Below are positions 54,382-64,000 of a stretch of 64,000 nt of DNA, one piece after another. Below the pieces are notes generated by a model. The model had not been told where the DNA came from, searched no databases, and was given only the letters and a program-made list of their open reading frames with translations. The stretch covers positions 6,200,001 through 6,264,000 of the forward strand of contig NZ_CP041656.2 in NCBI RefSeq assembly GCF_007290395.2, read 5' to 3'. The translations under genes were made by a program, and so were the position numbers. The DNA comes from Bradyrhizobium cosmicum. Its GTDB lineage: Bacteria; Pseudomonadota; Alphaproteobacteria; Rhizobiales; Xanthobacteraceae. Numbering within the stretch: position 1 is the first letter of the stretch; each line of letters begins with the position of its first letter.

Positions 54382-56358
54382 TCACGCTGCGCGTACCGTG
54401 TCCAGGAACCTGCTGACCTCGATCTTCAGCCGGTTGCTGTCGTTCGACAGCGACTGCGCCGCGGAGAGCACCTGCGAGGAGGCCGAACCGGTCTCGGTCG
54501 CGCCCTGGCGCACGCTGCTGATGTTGGCGCTCACCTGCGTGGTGCCGGCCGCCGCGTTCTGGACGTTGCGCGAGATCTCGCTGGTCGCAGCGCCCTGCTC
54601 TTCCACCGCGGCTGCGATGGTAGACGAGATTTCGGACAGGCGCTCGATCGTGCCGCTGATGGTTCTGATCGCGCCGACCGACTCGGTGGTTGCGCCCTGG
54701 ATGCTCGAGATCTGTTGACCGATATCGCCGGTCGCCTTCGCGGTCTGTTCGGCCAGCGCCTTCACCTCGGAGGCCACCACGGCAAAGCCGCGCCCGGCTT
54801 CGCCCGCGCGCGCGGCCTCGATGGTGGCGTTCAGCGCCAGAAGGTTGGTCTGGCCCGCAATCGCGTTGATGAGCTCGACCACGTCGCCGATGCGCGCCGC
54901 CGCCTGCGACAATTCGCTGACGCGGTCGTTGGTCTGCCCGGCCTGGCTGACGGCTTCGCCGGCCATGCGCGCGGAGGCCTGCACCTGGCGGCTGATCTCG
55001 TTGACGGACGCGGTCAGCTCCTCCGCCGCGGAGGCCACCGACTGCACGTTGGTCGCCGCCTCTTCGGAGGCCGCCTCCACCAGCGTCGCCAGTTCGGTCG
55101 AGCGGCCGGCGGTCGTGGTGAGCGACGTCGCCGACGCCTCGAGCTCGGTCGCCGCCGACGACACCGCATCGACGATCTGGCCGACCGCATGCTCGAAATT
55201 GTCGGCCATCCGGATCATGTCGGCGCGGCGGAGTTCCGCAGCGAGCTTGTCCTGCCGGATCTTCTCTTCCGCCTCGTCACGCGCCTTCTGCTCGGCATTG
55301 ATCTTGAACGTCTCGACGGCCTGCGCGATCTCGCCGATCTCGTCGGGACGGCCGAGCCCGGGCAGCACGATGGCGAAATTGCCGTTGGCGAGCTCGATCA
55401 TCGCGATCCGCATCGCGGAGAGCGGCTTCGAGACCGAACGTCCGATGAAGATGCCGAGGCCGAGCACGCCGGATGCGATCAGCGCGATCGCGACCGCGAT
55501 CCAGAACTGGATGCCGTCGCGCTCGGCGTCGTTGAGACGATCGGCCTCGACGCGGATCTGGTCGACCGATTTCGAGACCTGCTCGATGACGGGCTCGACC
55601 GCGGAGAAGGCATCCGACATGGCCTTCAGCTCGGCCGCCAGCTTCAGCGCAGTCTCCATCCATGCGGAGAAGTCGCGCTGATAGTCGGCGAGCTTCTGCT
55701 TCAGCTCGGCCTTCGCGTTGTCGGGGATGGAAGCGGCACTGAGCGTGCCAGCGAATTCGGCCGCGCGTTTCTTCATGTCGTCGCCATATCTGGCGTCGCG
55801 GCGCAGCATGAAATCCTTCTCGTGCCGGCGCATCATCAGCATGATGACCTTGAGAGAGGAGTCCTGCAGCTGGTCGACCTGGCTCTCGATGCCGTGGACC
55901 GAAGCACGCAGGCGGCCTTCGAGGCCTGACTTCTCGTCGAGGCCAAGACGCTGCCTCGCCTCGACCACCGCGGCGAAACGCGCCTGATAGGTCTGCAGCG
56001 ACGCGTTCATCGCCTCGATCTGCCGGGCCAGCTCCGGCTTGCCGAGCGCTGCGACCTTGCCGCGCAGCGTCTCGATATCCGGGGCCCCCTGCCTGCTGAT
56101 CTCGGCCTGCCGCTGCGCCTTGGCCGGATCACTGCGCAGGAGGAAATCCTTTTCGGCGCGACGCGCCTCGAGCAGCTCGACCGCGATCCTGCCGTTCAGC
56201 TCGAACACGGCGCGCGCGTCTTCGGCGGCGTTGCGATAGACCCCCATCGTTCGCTCGCCGTAGAGATGAATGCCGCCGATCAGGACGACGCCGATGACGC
56301 CAATGACGCCGATCGCGGTGATCTTGTGCGTGAGCCTGAGAGAGAAAAGCCGCATCAT
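54382..56358 (-). CDS. Methyl-accepting chemotaxis protein
   Basis: 658 aa. TM1 is about 13-33 ([22 protein letters not shown]), followed by a helical periplasmic sensor (about 40-285, HBM-like with many heptads), TM2 (about 290-312), HAMP (about 312-365, [39 protein letters not shown]) and the cytoplasmic signalling domain. The hairpin tip is [31 protein letters not shown]. Glu/Gln methylation sites lie either side of the tip. It probably senses an amino acid or organic acid. The C-terminus ends RFLDTVRAA without a CheR tether. Confidence 0.93.
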   Translation of the reverse strand: MMRLFSLRLTHKITAIGVIGVIGVVLIGGIHLYGERTMGVYRNAAEDARAVFELNGRIAVELLEARRAEKDFLLRSDPAKAQRQAEISRQGAPDIETLRGKVAALGKPELARQIEAMNASLQTYQARFAAVVEARQRLGLDEKSGLEGRLRASVHGIESQVDQLQDSSLKVIMLMMRRHEKDFMLRRDARYGDDMKKRAAEFAGTLSAASIPDNAKAELKQKLADYQRDFSAWMETALKLAAELKAMSDAFSAVEPVIEQVSKSVDQIRVEADRLNDAERDGIQFWIAVAIALIASGVLGLGIFIGRSVSKPLSAMRIAMIELANGNFAIVLPGLGRPDEIGEIAQAVETFKINAEQKARDEAEEKIRQDKLAAELRRADMIRMADNFEHAVGQIVDAVSSAATELEASATSLTTTAGRSTELATLVEAASEEAATNVQSVASAAEELTASVNEISRQVQASARMAGEAVSQAGQTNDRVSELSQAAARIGDVVELINAIAGQTNLLALNATIEAARAGEAGRGFAVVASEVKALAEQTAKATGDIGQQISSIQGATTESVGAIRTISGTIERLSEISSTIAAAVEEQGAATSEISRNVQNAAAGTTQVSANISSVRQGATETGSASSQVLSAAQSLSNDSNRLKIEVSRFLDTVRAA

Positions 56359-56506
56359 GATGCCGGAGCTGGTTGTGGCCGATACGGTTGATGAAGCGCT
56401 AACGCACCAAATCTTCCGTTAATTTCCGGGCACGTAGGATTACGTGTGTTTTACCAAAATGCACGCGTTGTGCACTTTGGCGTGCACAACGCTGCTCAAA
56501 AAGCGC

Positions 56507-58048
56507 TCAATCGGACCGGAGCGCACCGAACCATCGCGACGCGGCCTGAGCCACCCCCTCCTCATCGGCCGCGCCGTCACTGGCCCAGGCGACGATGCCA
56601 TCGGGGCGCAGCAACACCGCGTTGAGGCCCAACCGGTTCTTCACGTCAACGCCGACATAGTCGATGCGACCGTCCCAGCTTCCGGCAAGCGCCTGAAGCG
56701 GCGCACGCGCATCGAAGTCCAGCAACATCCCCTTCGCACGCCTTAGGCGTTCTCCGACCGTCGTCCCATCGCGCCATTCGAAATCGGGAGCGCTGCGGCC
56801 GACGAGCGGATGACCGCCGCCGAGATCGTAGCGGAGCGACACGCCGCGCACGCGCTCCGCAAAATACGTCGCGCCATCACGTGTCTCGATGAGATCGCTC
56901 ATGATGGCTTTGAGCGCGCGACTGCCCGGCGCCGGCCGCATGAGCGCGACCTGCGCGCGCGACCAGTCGAGGATTTGTGCGCCGACAGGATGTCGCTCGC
57001 GCGAATAGCTATCGAGCAGATCGGCGGGTGCTGCCCCGCGGATCGTCGCCGCCAGCTTCCAGCCGAGGTTCATCGCATCGCCGAGACCGAGATTGAGGCC
57101 CTGCCCGCCCAGCGGCGAATGGATGTGGGCGGCATCGCCCGCGAGCAGCACGCGCCCTTTGCGATAGGTCGTTGCCTGATGCGCGCGATCCGTCCAGGTG
57201 GCGGCGAGCCGAAGCGCCGTGACGGTGACGTCCGTGCAGGAGACACGGCGCAGGACGCTCTCCACATGCTCGCATGTGATCGGCTCAGTTCGATGGAAAG
57301 CGCCGCCGTCGAAGTCGACCATCGCGATGGTCCCTGATGGCGCATAGGTGTACATGCCCGCTTGCGTGTAATTGCGGCCCGCATGGAGTTTTGTGGGATC
57401 GGCAAGCTCGACCTCGACGGAATAGCCCGTGAACTCGGGCTCGGTGCCGACGAAGTCAAAGCCGGCGGCTTTGCGCACCGTGCTGCGACCGCCGTCGCAG
57501 CCGACCAGCCAGTGTCCTCGGAAGGTCTCGCTGCCTGCTTGCACGGTCACGTCGTCGTCTGCAGCGACAATGGTCGTGAGGCCGACGCCGCGCCGGATCT
57601 CGACGCCGAGGCTGCATGCGCGCGCGGCCAGGACGGTTTCGAGCGTTTGCATATCGACGGCGACGGCCGCATCGGCCGGCGTCGGCAGGCGCCAGGGCCA
57701 CTTCGCGACATCGACGTCGTCCTGAAAGAACTGGATGCCGGCGAAATGACCTGCGGGCCGCCGTGTCTGCTGCATCCAATGCGCCGCGGACTTGATCGCA
57801 CCTGAACTCGCGCGCTGTGCGGCCGCGATATCTTCCAGCAAACCGCGCCGGTGAAAGGCCTCGCATGTCGGGACCGAAAGACCGCGCAGGCCGAACGGGA
57901 GTTGTTTCAGCGGCGAACGCGGGTCTTGTGCCTGCTCCAGCACCAGCACCGAGAGACCCGCGAGCCGCAGCTCGCAGGCGAGAAACAGGCCGACGGGGCC
58001 GGCACCGGCAATGACGACGTCGTAGAGATCAGGGGATTGATTTTGCAT
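56507..58048 (-). CDS. FAD-dependent monooxygenase (class A)
   Basis: 513 aa, aromatic hydroxylase type. FAD motif VVIAGAGPVGLFLACELRLAG, DG motif WLVGCDGGRSTVRKAAG, and the GD motif VLLAGDAAHIHSPLGGQGLNLGLGDA. A C-terminal thioredoxin-like domain (about 400-513, GRIDYVGVDVKNRLGLNAVLLRPDGIVAW) places it near the rifampicin/PgaE/MhpA-type enzymes. The substrate could be an aromatic or polyketide-like compound. No degradation operon is adjacent. Confidence 0.9.
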   Translation of the reverse strand: MQNQSPDLYDVVIAGAGPVGLFLACELRLAGLSVLVLEQAQDPRSPLKQLPFGLRGLSVPTCEAFHRRGLLEDIAAAQRASSGAIKSAAHWMQQTRRPAGHFAGIQFFQDDVDVAKWPWRLPTPADAAVAVDMQTLETVLAARACSLGVEIRRGVGLTTIVAADDDVTVQAGSETFRGHWLVGCDGGRSTVRKAAGFDFVGTEPEFTGYSVEVELADPTKLHAGRNYTQAGMYTYAPSGTIAMVDFDGGAFHRTEPITCEHVESVLRRVSCTDVTVTALRLAATWTDRAHQATTYRKGRVLLAGDAAHIHSPLGGQGLNLGLGDAMNLGWKLAATIRGAAPADLLDSYSRERHPVGAQILDWSRAQVALMRPAPGSRALKAIMSDLIETRDGATYFAERVRGVSLRYDLGGGHPLVGRSAPDFEWRDGTTVGERLRRAKGMLLDFDARAPLQALAGSWDGRIDYVGVDVKNRLGLNAVLLRPDGIVAWASDGAADEEGVAQAASRWFGALRSD

Positions 58049-58270
58049 GAGACGCTCCTGTGGTCGATGTTCGACCGGAGCGTTCCCAGAGATGCGAGAA
58101 TCACACGGACGAACGATGGGACGCCTGAGCGTCCGATGTTCGTCGCGGGGATCTCGACCACAAGGCCAAAGACCAGAGCTTTCGTTACCGAAAGGATTTG
58201 GGCTTACCAGACCAAATCTGCCTTTTCCGACACGGGGCTTATAGTTTCGCGCCGGTCCGTCCGCAACGAA

Positions 58271-58301
58271 AAAGGCACGGCGCTTGCGGCGCCGTGCCTT
58301 T
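58271..58301 (-). terminator. Thiolase terminator
   Basis: Stem AAAGGCACGGCGC / GCGCCGTGCCTTT around TTGCG, just beyond the thiolase stop on the minus strand. Confidence 0.8.
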
Positions 58302-58320
58302 CACGTTCACGTGGCCTCGA

Positions 58321-59493
58321 TCAGCTGTAGATCTCGAACAGGCCGGCGCCGCCCTGGCCGCCGCCGATGCACATGGTCACCACGCCCCACTTCGCCTTGC
58401 GGCGCGCACCTTCCTGGAGGAGGTGGCCGGTGAGACGCGCGCCGGTCATGCCGAAGGGATGGCCGATCGCGATCGAGCCGCCGTTGACGTTGTACTTGGC
58501 GGGATCGATGCCGAGCTTGTCGCGCGAGTAGAGGCACTGGCTGGCGAAGGCCTCGTTGAGCTCCCACAGATCGATGTCGTCGATCTTGAGGCCGTGACGC
58601 TTGAGCAGCTTCGGCACGGCGAAGATCGGGCCGATGCCCATCTCGTCGGGCTCGCAGCCCGCCGCCGCCCAGGCGACGAAGCGGCCGAGCGGCTTGAGGC
58701 CGCGCTTCTCGGCGTCCTTGGCTTCCATCAGCACCACGGCGGCAGCGCCGTCGGAGAGCTGGCTGGCATTGCCGGCGGTGACGAACTTGCCGGGGCCCCG
58801 TACCGGCTCGAGCTTGGCGAGGCCCTCCAGCGTGGTCTCGGGACGGTTGCACTCGTCGCGGTCGACGACGTAGTCGACGATGCTCTCGGCCTTGGTCGCC
58901 TTGTCGACCACCTTCATCTTGGTCTTCATCGGGACGATCTCGTCCTTGAACTTGCCCGCCTGCTGCGCGGAGGCCATCCGGCGCTGCGACTCCAGCGAAT
59001 ACTCGTCCTGGTATTCACGGCTGAGCTTGTAGCGCTCGGCGACAATGTCGGCGGTGTCGATCATCGCCATGAAGATATCGGGCGCGACCTTGAGCAGCTC
59101 CGGATCGACCGTCTCCTTCGCCGTCGTGCCGGCGGGCATCGAAATGCTCTCGACGCCACCGGCGACGATGCAGTCGGCGCCGTCCGAACGGATCGAATTG
59201 GCGGCCATCGCGATGGTCTGGAGGCCCGACGAGCAGAAGCGGTTCACCGAGACGCCGCCGGTCGACTTGGGAAGACCCGCCAGCAGCGCGGCCTGACGGC
59301 CGATGTTCGGCGCACCATGGGCGCAATTGCCGAGGTAGCAATCCTCGACATAGTCCTTCTCGACGCCGGCGCGGTCCACCGCGTGGTGGATGGCGTGGGC
59401 GGCCAGCGACATCGGCGGCGTGATGTTGAACCCGCCGCGGCCGGACTTGGCGAGGCCCGTGCGCGCGTAGGATACGATGACGGCTTCACGCAT
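58321..59493 (-). CDS. Acetyl-CoA acyltransferase (thiolase)
   Basis: 390 aa. It performs the thiolytic cleavage or condensation of acyl-CoA. AAGGGAG precedes the ATG at 59493 ([17 protein letters not shown]). Acylated Cys87 is in [20 protein letters not shown]; the catalytic His is in [17 protein letters not shown]; the proton-relay Cys is in [14 protein letters not shown]. Probably a degradative thiolase of fatty-acid or aromatic catabolism. It stands without the fadB partner. Confidence 0.93.
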   Translation of the reverse strand: MREAVIVSYARTGLAKSGRGGFNITPPMSLAAHAIHHAVDRAGVEKDYVEDCYLGNCAHGAPNIGRQAALLAGLPKSTGGVSVNRFCSSGLQTIAMAANSIRSDGADCIVAGGVESISMPAGTTAKETVDPELLKVAPDIFMAMIDTADIVAERYKLSREYQDEYSLESQRRMASAQQAGKFKDEIVPMKTKMKVVDKATKAESIVDYVVDRDECNRPETTLEGLAKLEPVRGPGKFVTAGNASQLSDGAAAVVLMEAKDAEKRGLKPLGRFVAWAAAGCEPDEMGIGPIFAVPKLLKRHGLKIDDIDLWELNEAFASQCLYSRDKLGIDPAKYNVNGGSIAIGHPFGMTGARLTGHLLQEGARRKAKWGVVTMCIGGGQGGAGLFEIYS

Positions 59494-59605
59494 TGTTTTC
59501 TCCCTTTCGAACAGTGGTACGGAGGCGTTGGAACGAAGGTGTTCTCGGCGCCATTGGTACACAAAGTTGGGCGGCCACGGGAAGAATAAAGCGCGGCACT
59601 GCATC

Positions 59606-59636
59606 AACAAAAATGCCGCCTTCGAGGGAAGGCGGC
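59606..59636 (-). terminator. serA-region terminator
   Basis: Stem GCCGCCTTC-GAGG-GAAGGCGGC followed on the minus strand by ATTTTTG, downstream of the REP element. Confidence 0.65.
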
Positions 59637-59699
59637 GCCGTTGTTCCGCAGGTCGGAATTTATGATATGATGCCCGTCATTTCCAGGCGGGACTCCCCG

Positions 59700-59783
59700 T
59701 CGTGCCCGGGCTTGTCCCGGGCATCCACGTTCTTGCTGCCGAGTGGCAAGGCGTGGATGGCCGGGTCAAGCCCGGCCATGACG
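59700..59783. repeat. REP-like paired palindrome, copy 2
   Basis: GTGCCCGGGCTTGTCCCGGG plus spacer CATCCACGTTCTTG, then GCGTGGATGGCCGGGTCAAG and CCATGACGG. Same layout as 21389-21477. Confidence 0.7.
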
Positions 59784-59802
59784 GCAAGCAGAGAAAGCGC
59801 AA

Positions 59803-61392
59803 TCAGAACGTCAGCGCCTTGACCTGCTTGACCTGCGGCAGGGCCTGCACCTTGGTCAGCAGGTCCGCCGGCACCGCACCGTCGACCTCGATCAGCGCGA
59901 TGGCATCGGAGCCCGGCGCGACGCGGCCGAGGTGGAAGGTCGCGATGTTGATTTTGGCGTCGCCCAGAAGGCTCGCGAACTTGCCGATGAAGCCCGGCTT
60001 GTCCTCGTTGGTCACGTAGATCATCGACTTGCCGAATTCGGCATCGACGCGGATGCCCTTGATGTCGACGAGGCGCGGCTTGCCGTCGGCATAGACGGTG
60101 CCCGAGACCGACCGTTCCTGCCGCTCGGTGGTGACGGTGACGGTGATCAGGCTTTCATAGTCGCTTTGGGCGGCTCGCACGATCTCGTCGATCTCCATGC
60201 CGCGCTCCTTGGCGACGACCGGCGCCGAGACCACGTTGATCTCGCCCAGCATCGGCCGCAGCAGGCCCGACAGCACGGCGGAGGTGATCGCCTTGATCTT
60301 CATCTCGGCGACGTGGCCCTCATAGGTGATCTGCACCTTGAGGATGCCGCTCTCGGTGAGCTGGCCGGCGAACGAGCCGAGCTTCTCGGCGAGCGCGATG
60401 AACGGCTTCAGCTTCGGCGCCTCCTCCGCCGTGATCGAGGGGAAGTTGACCGCGTTCGAGATTGCACCGGTAAGCAGATAATCCGACATCTGCTCGGCGA
60501 CCTGGAGCGCGACGTTCTCCTGCGCCTCGGTGGTGGAGGCGCCGAGATGCGGCGTGCAGATCACGTTGGGATGGCCGAACAGCACGTTCGACGTGGCGGG
60601 CTCCTCGACGAAGACGTCGAAGGCGGCGCCCGCAATATGCTTGGAGTTCAGCGCATCGACCACCGCCTGCTCGTCGACGAGGCCGCCGCGGGCGCAGTTG
60701 ATCAGGCGCACGCCCATCTTCATCTTGGCGATGGCGGCTGCGTCGATGATGTTCCTGGTCTTGTCGGTGAGCGGGGTGTGCAGCGTGATGAAATCGGCGC
60801 GCTTGAGCAGGTCATCGAGCTCGACCTTCTCGACGCCGATATCCTTGGCACGCTCCGGCGACAGGAACGGATCGAACGCGATCACCTTCATGCGCAGGCC
60901 GAGCCCGCGATCCGCGACGATCGAGCCGATGTTGCCGCAACCGACCACGCCGAGCACCTTGCCGGTGATCTCGACGCCCATGAAGCGGTTCTTCTCCCAC
61001 TTGCCGGCCTGGGTCGAGGCGTCGGCCTGCGGGATCTCGCGGGCCAGCGCCAGCATCAGGGTGATGGCGTGCTCGGCGGTCGTGATCGAATTGCCGAACG
61101 GCGTGTTCATCACGATGATGCCCTTGGCCGTGGCGGCAGGAATCTCGACATTGTCGACGCCGATGCCCGCGCGGCCGATCACCTTCAGTTTCGCCGCCTT
61201 CTCCAGGATCTTGGCGGTCGCCTTGGTCGCGGAGCGGATCGCCAGGCCGTCGTAATTGCCGATGATCTCGGCGAGCTTGTCCTTGTCCTTGCCGAGGTTG
61301 GGCTGGAAGTCGACCTCGATGCCGCGATCCCTAAAGATCTGCACGGCGGCGGGAGAGAGCGCGTCGGAGATGAGAACTTTGGGTTTGGTCAT
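59803..61392 (-). CDS. serA: D-3-phosphoglycerate dehydrogenase
   Basis: 529 aa. First step of serine synthesis, oxidising 3-phosphoglycerate. Start at 61392 (MTKPKVLISDALSPAAV). NAD-binding fold: GKVLGVVGCGNIGSIVADRGLGL; catalytic Arg in RLINCARGGLVDEQ, Glu in FDVFVEEPATSN and His in VICTPHLGASTTEAQEN. After about residue 320 is the intervening substrate-binding domain, and the C-terminal ACT domain (FGKSMIYVTNEDKPGFIGKFAS) can bind serine. serC is upstream on the same strand; the two probably share regulation. Confidence 0.97.
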   Translation of the reverse strand: MTKPKVLISDALSPAAVQIFRDRGIEVDFQPNLGKDKDKLAEIIGNYDGLAIRSATKATAKILEKAAKLKVIGRAGIGVDNVEIPAATAKGIIVMNTPFGNSITTAEHAITLMLALAREIPQADASTQAGKWEKNRFMGVEITGKVLGVVGCGNIGSIVADRGLGLRMKVIAFDPFLSPERAKDIGVEKVELDDLLKRADFITLHTPLTDKTRNIIDAAAIAKMKMGVRLINCARGGLVDEQAVVDALNSKHIAGAAFDVFVEEPATSNVLFGHPNVICTPHLGASTTEAQENVALQVAEQMSDYLLTGAISNAVNFPSITAEEAPKLKPFIALAEKLGSFAGQLTESGILKVQITYEGHVAEMKIKAITSAVLSGLLRPMLGEINVVSAPVVAKERGMEIDEIVRAAQSDYESLITVTVTTERQERSVSGTVYADGKPRLVDIKGIRVDAEFGKSMIYVTNEDKPGFIGKFASLLGDAKINIATFHLGRVAPGSDAIALIEVDGAVPADLLTKVQALPQVKQVKALTF

Positions 61393-61408
61393 GGGAATGT
61401 GTCCTTCA

Positions 61409-61557
61409 CACCTCCTCTGGAGAGGGAGGGTCGGCGCGCAGCGCCGGGGTGGGGTGAAGCTGCAAAAAAAGCAAATCGCCGGTGCGCCGTGTGGAGAGAT
61501 CACCCCACCCCGCCGCACCTCGCGGTGCGTCGACCCTCCCCCTCCAGGGGAGGGTCA
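61409..61557. repeat. Large dispersed palindromic element, copy C
   Basis: Lies in the serC-serA gap. Ends cctcctctggagagggaggg and ctccaggggagggtc are complementary. It shares GAGAGATCACCCCACCCC with copy A. Confidence 0.75.
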
Positions 61558-61561
61558 GAAA

Positions 61562-62734
61562 TCAAGCGGCCTTCGCCAGCGCGGCCTTGGTCTCGGCAAA
61601 AGCCCAGTCGATCCACTGTGTCAGCAGCTCGACGTCCTTCGCTTCGACGGTCGCGCCGCACCAGATGCGCAGGCCGGCCGGCGCGTCGCGGTAGTACGCG
61701 AAGTCGTAGCCGGCACCTTCCTTCTCGACCAGCGCGACCAGCTTCTTGGAGAAGTCGGCCTGCGCGTCGTCCGAGAGCGAGGTGAGTGCGGGGTCAGTGA
61801 ACTTCAGGCACACCGAGGTGTTGGAGCGGATCGCGGCGTCCTTGGCCAGGAAGTCGATCCACGGCGTCTTAGCCTTCCAGTCGGCCAGCACCTTGGTGTT
61901 GGCGTCGGCGCGCGCGATCAAAGCCTTGAGGCCGCCGATCGACTTGGCCCAGTTCAGCGCATCGAGATAATCTTCGACGCAGAGCATCGAGGGCGTGTTG
62001 ATGGTCTCGCCGACGAAGATGCCTTCGTTGATCTTGCCGCCCTTGGTCATGCGGAAGATCTTCGGCAACGGCCAGGCCGGCTTGTAGGTCTCAAGCCGCT
62101 CCACCGCGCGCGGCGAGAGGATCAGCATGCCGTGCGCGGCTTCGCCGCCGAGTGCCTTCTGCCAGGAGAAGGTGACGACATCGAGCTTGGGCCAGTCGAG
62201 CGGCTGCGCGAACGCGGCGGACGTCGCGTCGCAAATGGTCAGGCCTTCGCGGGCTGAGCTGATCCAGTCGGCGTTCGGCACGCGGACGCCGGAGGTGGTG
62301 CCGTTCCAGGTGAAGACCACGTCGGACTTCGGATCGACCTTCGACAGATCGGGAATCTCACCGTAAGCAGCGTTGAGCTTGGTGACGTCCTTGAGCTTCA
62401 ATTCCTTGACGATGTCGCTGACCCAGCCCTCGCCGAAAGATTCCCACGCGAGCGTGGTGACGGGGCGCGCACCGAGCAGCGACCACAGCGCCATCTCGAC
62501 CGCGCCGGTATCCGACGCCGGAACGATGCCGATGCGATAATCGGCGGGCACTTCAAGCACTTCGCGCGTCAGATCGATCGCGAGCTTGAGCTTGGTCTTG
62601 CCGACCTTCGCGCGATGCGAACGGCCGAGCGCTGCGTCCTTGAGATTTTGGGCGTTCCATCCGGGGCGCTTGGCGCAGGGGCCGGAGGAAAAATGCGGCA
62701 CGTTGGGCCGCGAAGCGGGCTTCGCTACAGTCAT
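61562..62734 (-). CDS. serC: Phosphoserine aminotransferase
   Basis: 390 aa PLP enzyme making phosphoserine from 3-phosphohydroxypyruvate. The PLP Lys is in [19 protein letters not shown]. Substrate-binding segments: [51 protein letters not shown] and [20 protein letters not shown]. Also used in pyridoxal synthesis in some bacteria. Upstream of serA on the same strand, with the repeat element C between them. A structured leader precedes it. Confidence 0.97.
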   Translation of the reverse strand: MTVAKPASRPNVPHFSSGPCAKRPGWNAQNLKDAALGRSHRAKVGKTKLKLAIDLTREVLEVPADYRIGIVPASDTGAVEMALWSLLGARPVTTLAWESFGEGWVSDIVKELKLKDVTKLNAAYGEIPDLSKVDPKSDVVFTWNGTTSGVRVPNADWISSAREGLTICDATSAAFAQPLDWPKLDVVTFSWQKALGGEAAHGMLILSPRAVERLETYKPAWPLPKIFRMTKGGKINEGIFVGETINTPSMLCVEDYLDALNWAKSIGGLKALIARADANTKVLADWKAKTPWIDFLAKDAAIRSNTSVCLKFTDPALTSLSDDAQADFSKKLVALVEKEGAGYDFAYYRDAPAGLRIWCGATVEAKDVELLTQWIDWAFAETKAALAKAA

Positions 62735-62800
62735 ATTCTACCCTTCCAGATAGTAAGCCTCCCGTTGGGGGGAGGTGTCCCGCCGCGGCTGATACGGGAA
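62735..62800 (-). promoter_or_regulatory. serC leader, two hairpins over the start region
   Basis: On the minus strand, CCCG(N12)CGGG is followed by CCTCCC-CCCAAC-GGGAGG (62758-62775). This closes about 20 bases before the ATG. The position and CCTCC/GGGAGG pairing resemble the alphaproteobacterial serC RNA motif, and would sequester the ribosome binding site. Confidence 0.45.
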
Positions 62801-62813
62801 ACAGGAAGAGTCG

Positions 62814-63020
62814 TCAAGGAAGTTCCGGGGCCTCACGCGCGAGTGATGGCTCATCCGGTGCGATATCAGGGGATTCGACCACGGCAAGCGCGTTCAGCAA
62901 GTCCGTGGCATCACTGATCAATTGCGCGGCTCGGCGACGGCTGCCGACTTTCAAAATGCATTTGTCATTGGCCTGCACAACGTAGTCGTTGCCGACCTTG
63001 ATCATGGAATAGCTTGTCAT
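62814..63020 (-). CDS. Small conserved hypothetical protein, 68 aa
   Basis: Starts MTSYSMIKVGNDYVVQANDKCILKVGSRRRAAQLISDA, a beta-beta-alpha unit, and ends in a Pro/Glu-rich tail SPDIAPDEPSLAREAPELP. Similar small proteins are common in Bradyrhizobium. Function unknown. It lies just upstream of serC on the same strand. Confidence 0.6.
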   Translation of the reverse strand: MTSYSMIKVGNDYVVQANDKCILKVGSRRRAAQLISDATDLLNALAVVESPDIAPDEPSLAREAPELP

Positions 63021-63179
63021 CGAAATCCCCGAACCGACCGAGCTCGGCTTTCAGACGCTGACGTAGCACCGTTCGTTCCTGGTTCCACGTGAACGACGGC
63101 TGGGTAGTTTACCCACTCTTAATATGAACGAACGCGCGATCCGTTTTCGCTGATCGCGCAACGGCCGCTGGATGCTGCC

Positions 63180-63644
63180 TCAAAAGCGGACAGTCATGCC
63201 GACATGACTCGATGTGAATCCGAGCCGCTTGTAGAAGCGCTGCGCGTCGACGCGGCTCGCATGCGTGAGCAGTTCGACCAGGATGCAGCCGCGCGCTTTT
63301 GCTTCAGTCACCGCCCATTGCACCAATTGCTCGCCGATGCCGCGGCTGCGACAATCGGAAGCAACGCGGACATCTTCGAGCAGGCCGCGGATGCCGCCTT
63401 GCGAGCTGATGCCCGGCAGCACTGCGAGTTGCAGGCAGCCGACTACCCTGCCCTCGCTCTCGGCAACCACGAGCGTGAGATTTGGATCGCGCTCGACCCG
63501 CGCGAATGCCTCGTAATAGGACGCCGGCAGCGGATCCTCCACGCGCTCGCGCGCGCGCCCGAGATGATCGTCGGCGAGCATTGCGATCATCGCAGGGACG
63601 TCCTCGCGCCGCGCGGGACGGATGGAAACGGACTTATCGTTCAT
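63180..63644 (-). CDS. GNAT-family N-acetyltransferase
   Basis: 154 aa. Acetyl-CoA motif A is QGGIRGLLEDVRVASDCRSRGIGEQLVQWAVTEAKARGC (Arg-Gly-Ile-Gly loop), and motif B is FYKRLGFTSSHVGM. It transfers an acetyl group to an unknown amine substrate. Stands next to the GST gene, with a 29-bp gap. Confidence 0.92.
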   Translation of the reverse strand: MNDKSVSIRPARREDVPAMIAMLADDHLGRARERVEDPLPASYYEAFARVERDPNLTLVVAESEGRVVGCLQLAVLPGISSQGGIRGLLEDVRVASDCRSRGIGEQLVQWAVTEAKARGCILVELLTHASRVDAQRFYKRLGFTSSHVGMTVRF

Positions 63645-63673
63645 ACGGGAAACTCCAGGCTCGGCGCAGGGAC

Positions 63674-64000
63674 TCAGCGCGCTGGCGGCAGGCCGAGAGA
63701 GGCCTCGGCCTCGCCGATCCAGCGGCGAACGGCCGGATAACGGCCGAGATCGAAGCCGCCTTCATGCGCGAGGCGCGTATAAGCGAGCAGCGAGACGTCG
63801 GCGAGCGAAACCTCTTCGCCGGCGAAGAAGCGGTTTGCGGCCAAGTGCCGCTCCATCCGGTCGAGCGCCGCATAGCCGCGCTTGACCTTCTCGGGATCGA
63901 GCTCGGATGCATCCTTGCCGAGATAAACCAGCTGGAAGCGGCACACCGCGATGTAGGGCTCGTGGCTGTACTGCTCCCAGAACAGCCATTCGTCCATCTT
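63674..64000 (-). CDS. Glutathione S-transferase family protein (partial)
   Basis: Only the C-terminal, all-helical domain is in the window: EWLFWEQYSHEPYIAVCRF, LDRMERHLAANRFFAGEEVSLADVSLLAYTRLAHEGGF and LGRYPAVRRWIGEAE. The N-terminal thioredoxin-like glutathione-binding domain lies beyond base 64000, so the ATG at 63997 is internal, not the start. Ends ASLGLPPAR. Confidence 0.85.
   Translation of the reverse strand, partial: KMDEWLFWEQYSHEPYIAVCRFQLVYLGKDASELDPEKVKRGYAALDRMERHLAANRFFAGEEVSLADVSLLAYTRLAHEGGFDLGRYPAVRRWIGEAEASLGLPPAR

Overview
The window is a stretch of alphaproteobacterial chromosome, most probably Bradyrhizobium or a close relative in the Nitrobacteraceae. The grounds are the high G+C content, the rpoD/dnaG and carA/carB neighbourhoods, a short clade-II chlorite dismutase close to the Nitrobacter type, an alphaproteobacterial tRNA-His with a G1:U72 acceptor end, and many dispersed palindromic intergenic repeats. 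No rRNA operon, prophage, transposase or CRISPR array was seen. Most of it is core genome with small accessory insertions.

Layout. 0-3 kb: an unknown protein, an OmpA-domain secreted protein and small proteins. 3-8 kb: rpoD and dnaG on the minus strand. DnaG has lost all four usual zinc ligands. 8-15 kb: chlorite dismutase, gamma-glutamylcyclotransferase-like protein, a pair of transglutaminase-like proteins, N-formylglutamate amidohydrolase, a DUF3592 membrane protein, a LysE exporter, and an ArsR-SRPBCC-SRPBCC operon with a clear palindromic operator. 15-23 kb: DUF2189 membrane protein, hybrid histidine kinase, MarR/NTF2/membrane-protein operon, acyl-CoA synthetase, epoxide hydrolase, GatB/YqeY protein and a hydrolase. 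24-36 kb: carA, cupin, DUF1254 protein, Dps, methyltransferase, an odd tRNA-like gene, ArsR with an MFS pump, carB and greA. 36-40 kb: Lrp-type regulator divergent from trxB, lysR, an intergenic region with three terminator-like hairpins (probable small RNAs), and a DapA-family aldolase. 40-49 kb is the accessory part: micro-membrane proteins, an orphan ParA, a Cys-rich exported protein, an AEC transporter, a 24-residue microprotein, a lipoprotein pair, tenA, then a visibly less G+C-rich two-gene cassette next to tRNA-His. 49-58 kb: phasin, large PAS kinase of the PdhS/PleC/DivJ type, AI-2E-type transporter, chemotaxis receptor, FAD monooxygenase. 58-64 kb: thiolase, serA and serC (serine synthesis), a small conserved protein, a GNAT acetyltransferase and the start of a GST gene cut by the window edge.

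The best candidate for an undescribed system is the cassette at 46588-48066. A stand-alone caspase/CHAT-like protease (His66, Cys104) lies just upstream of a helical protein that ends in a perfect SSB-type acidic tip (DDDIPF) after a proline-rich linker. The pair sits immediately downstream of tRNA-His. It looks like a small protease-based defence or stress module with a link to DNA replication and repair, but that function is inference. Second is a 76-nt tRNA-like gene at 29541-29616 with perfect acceptor, anticodon and T stems, U73 and encoded CCA, but an 8-nt anticodon loop and a degenerate D loop.
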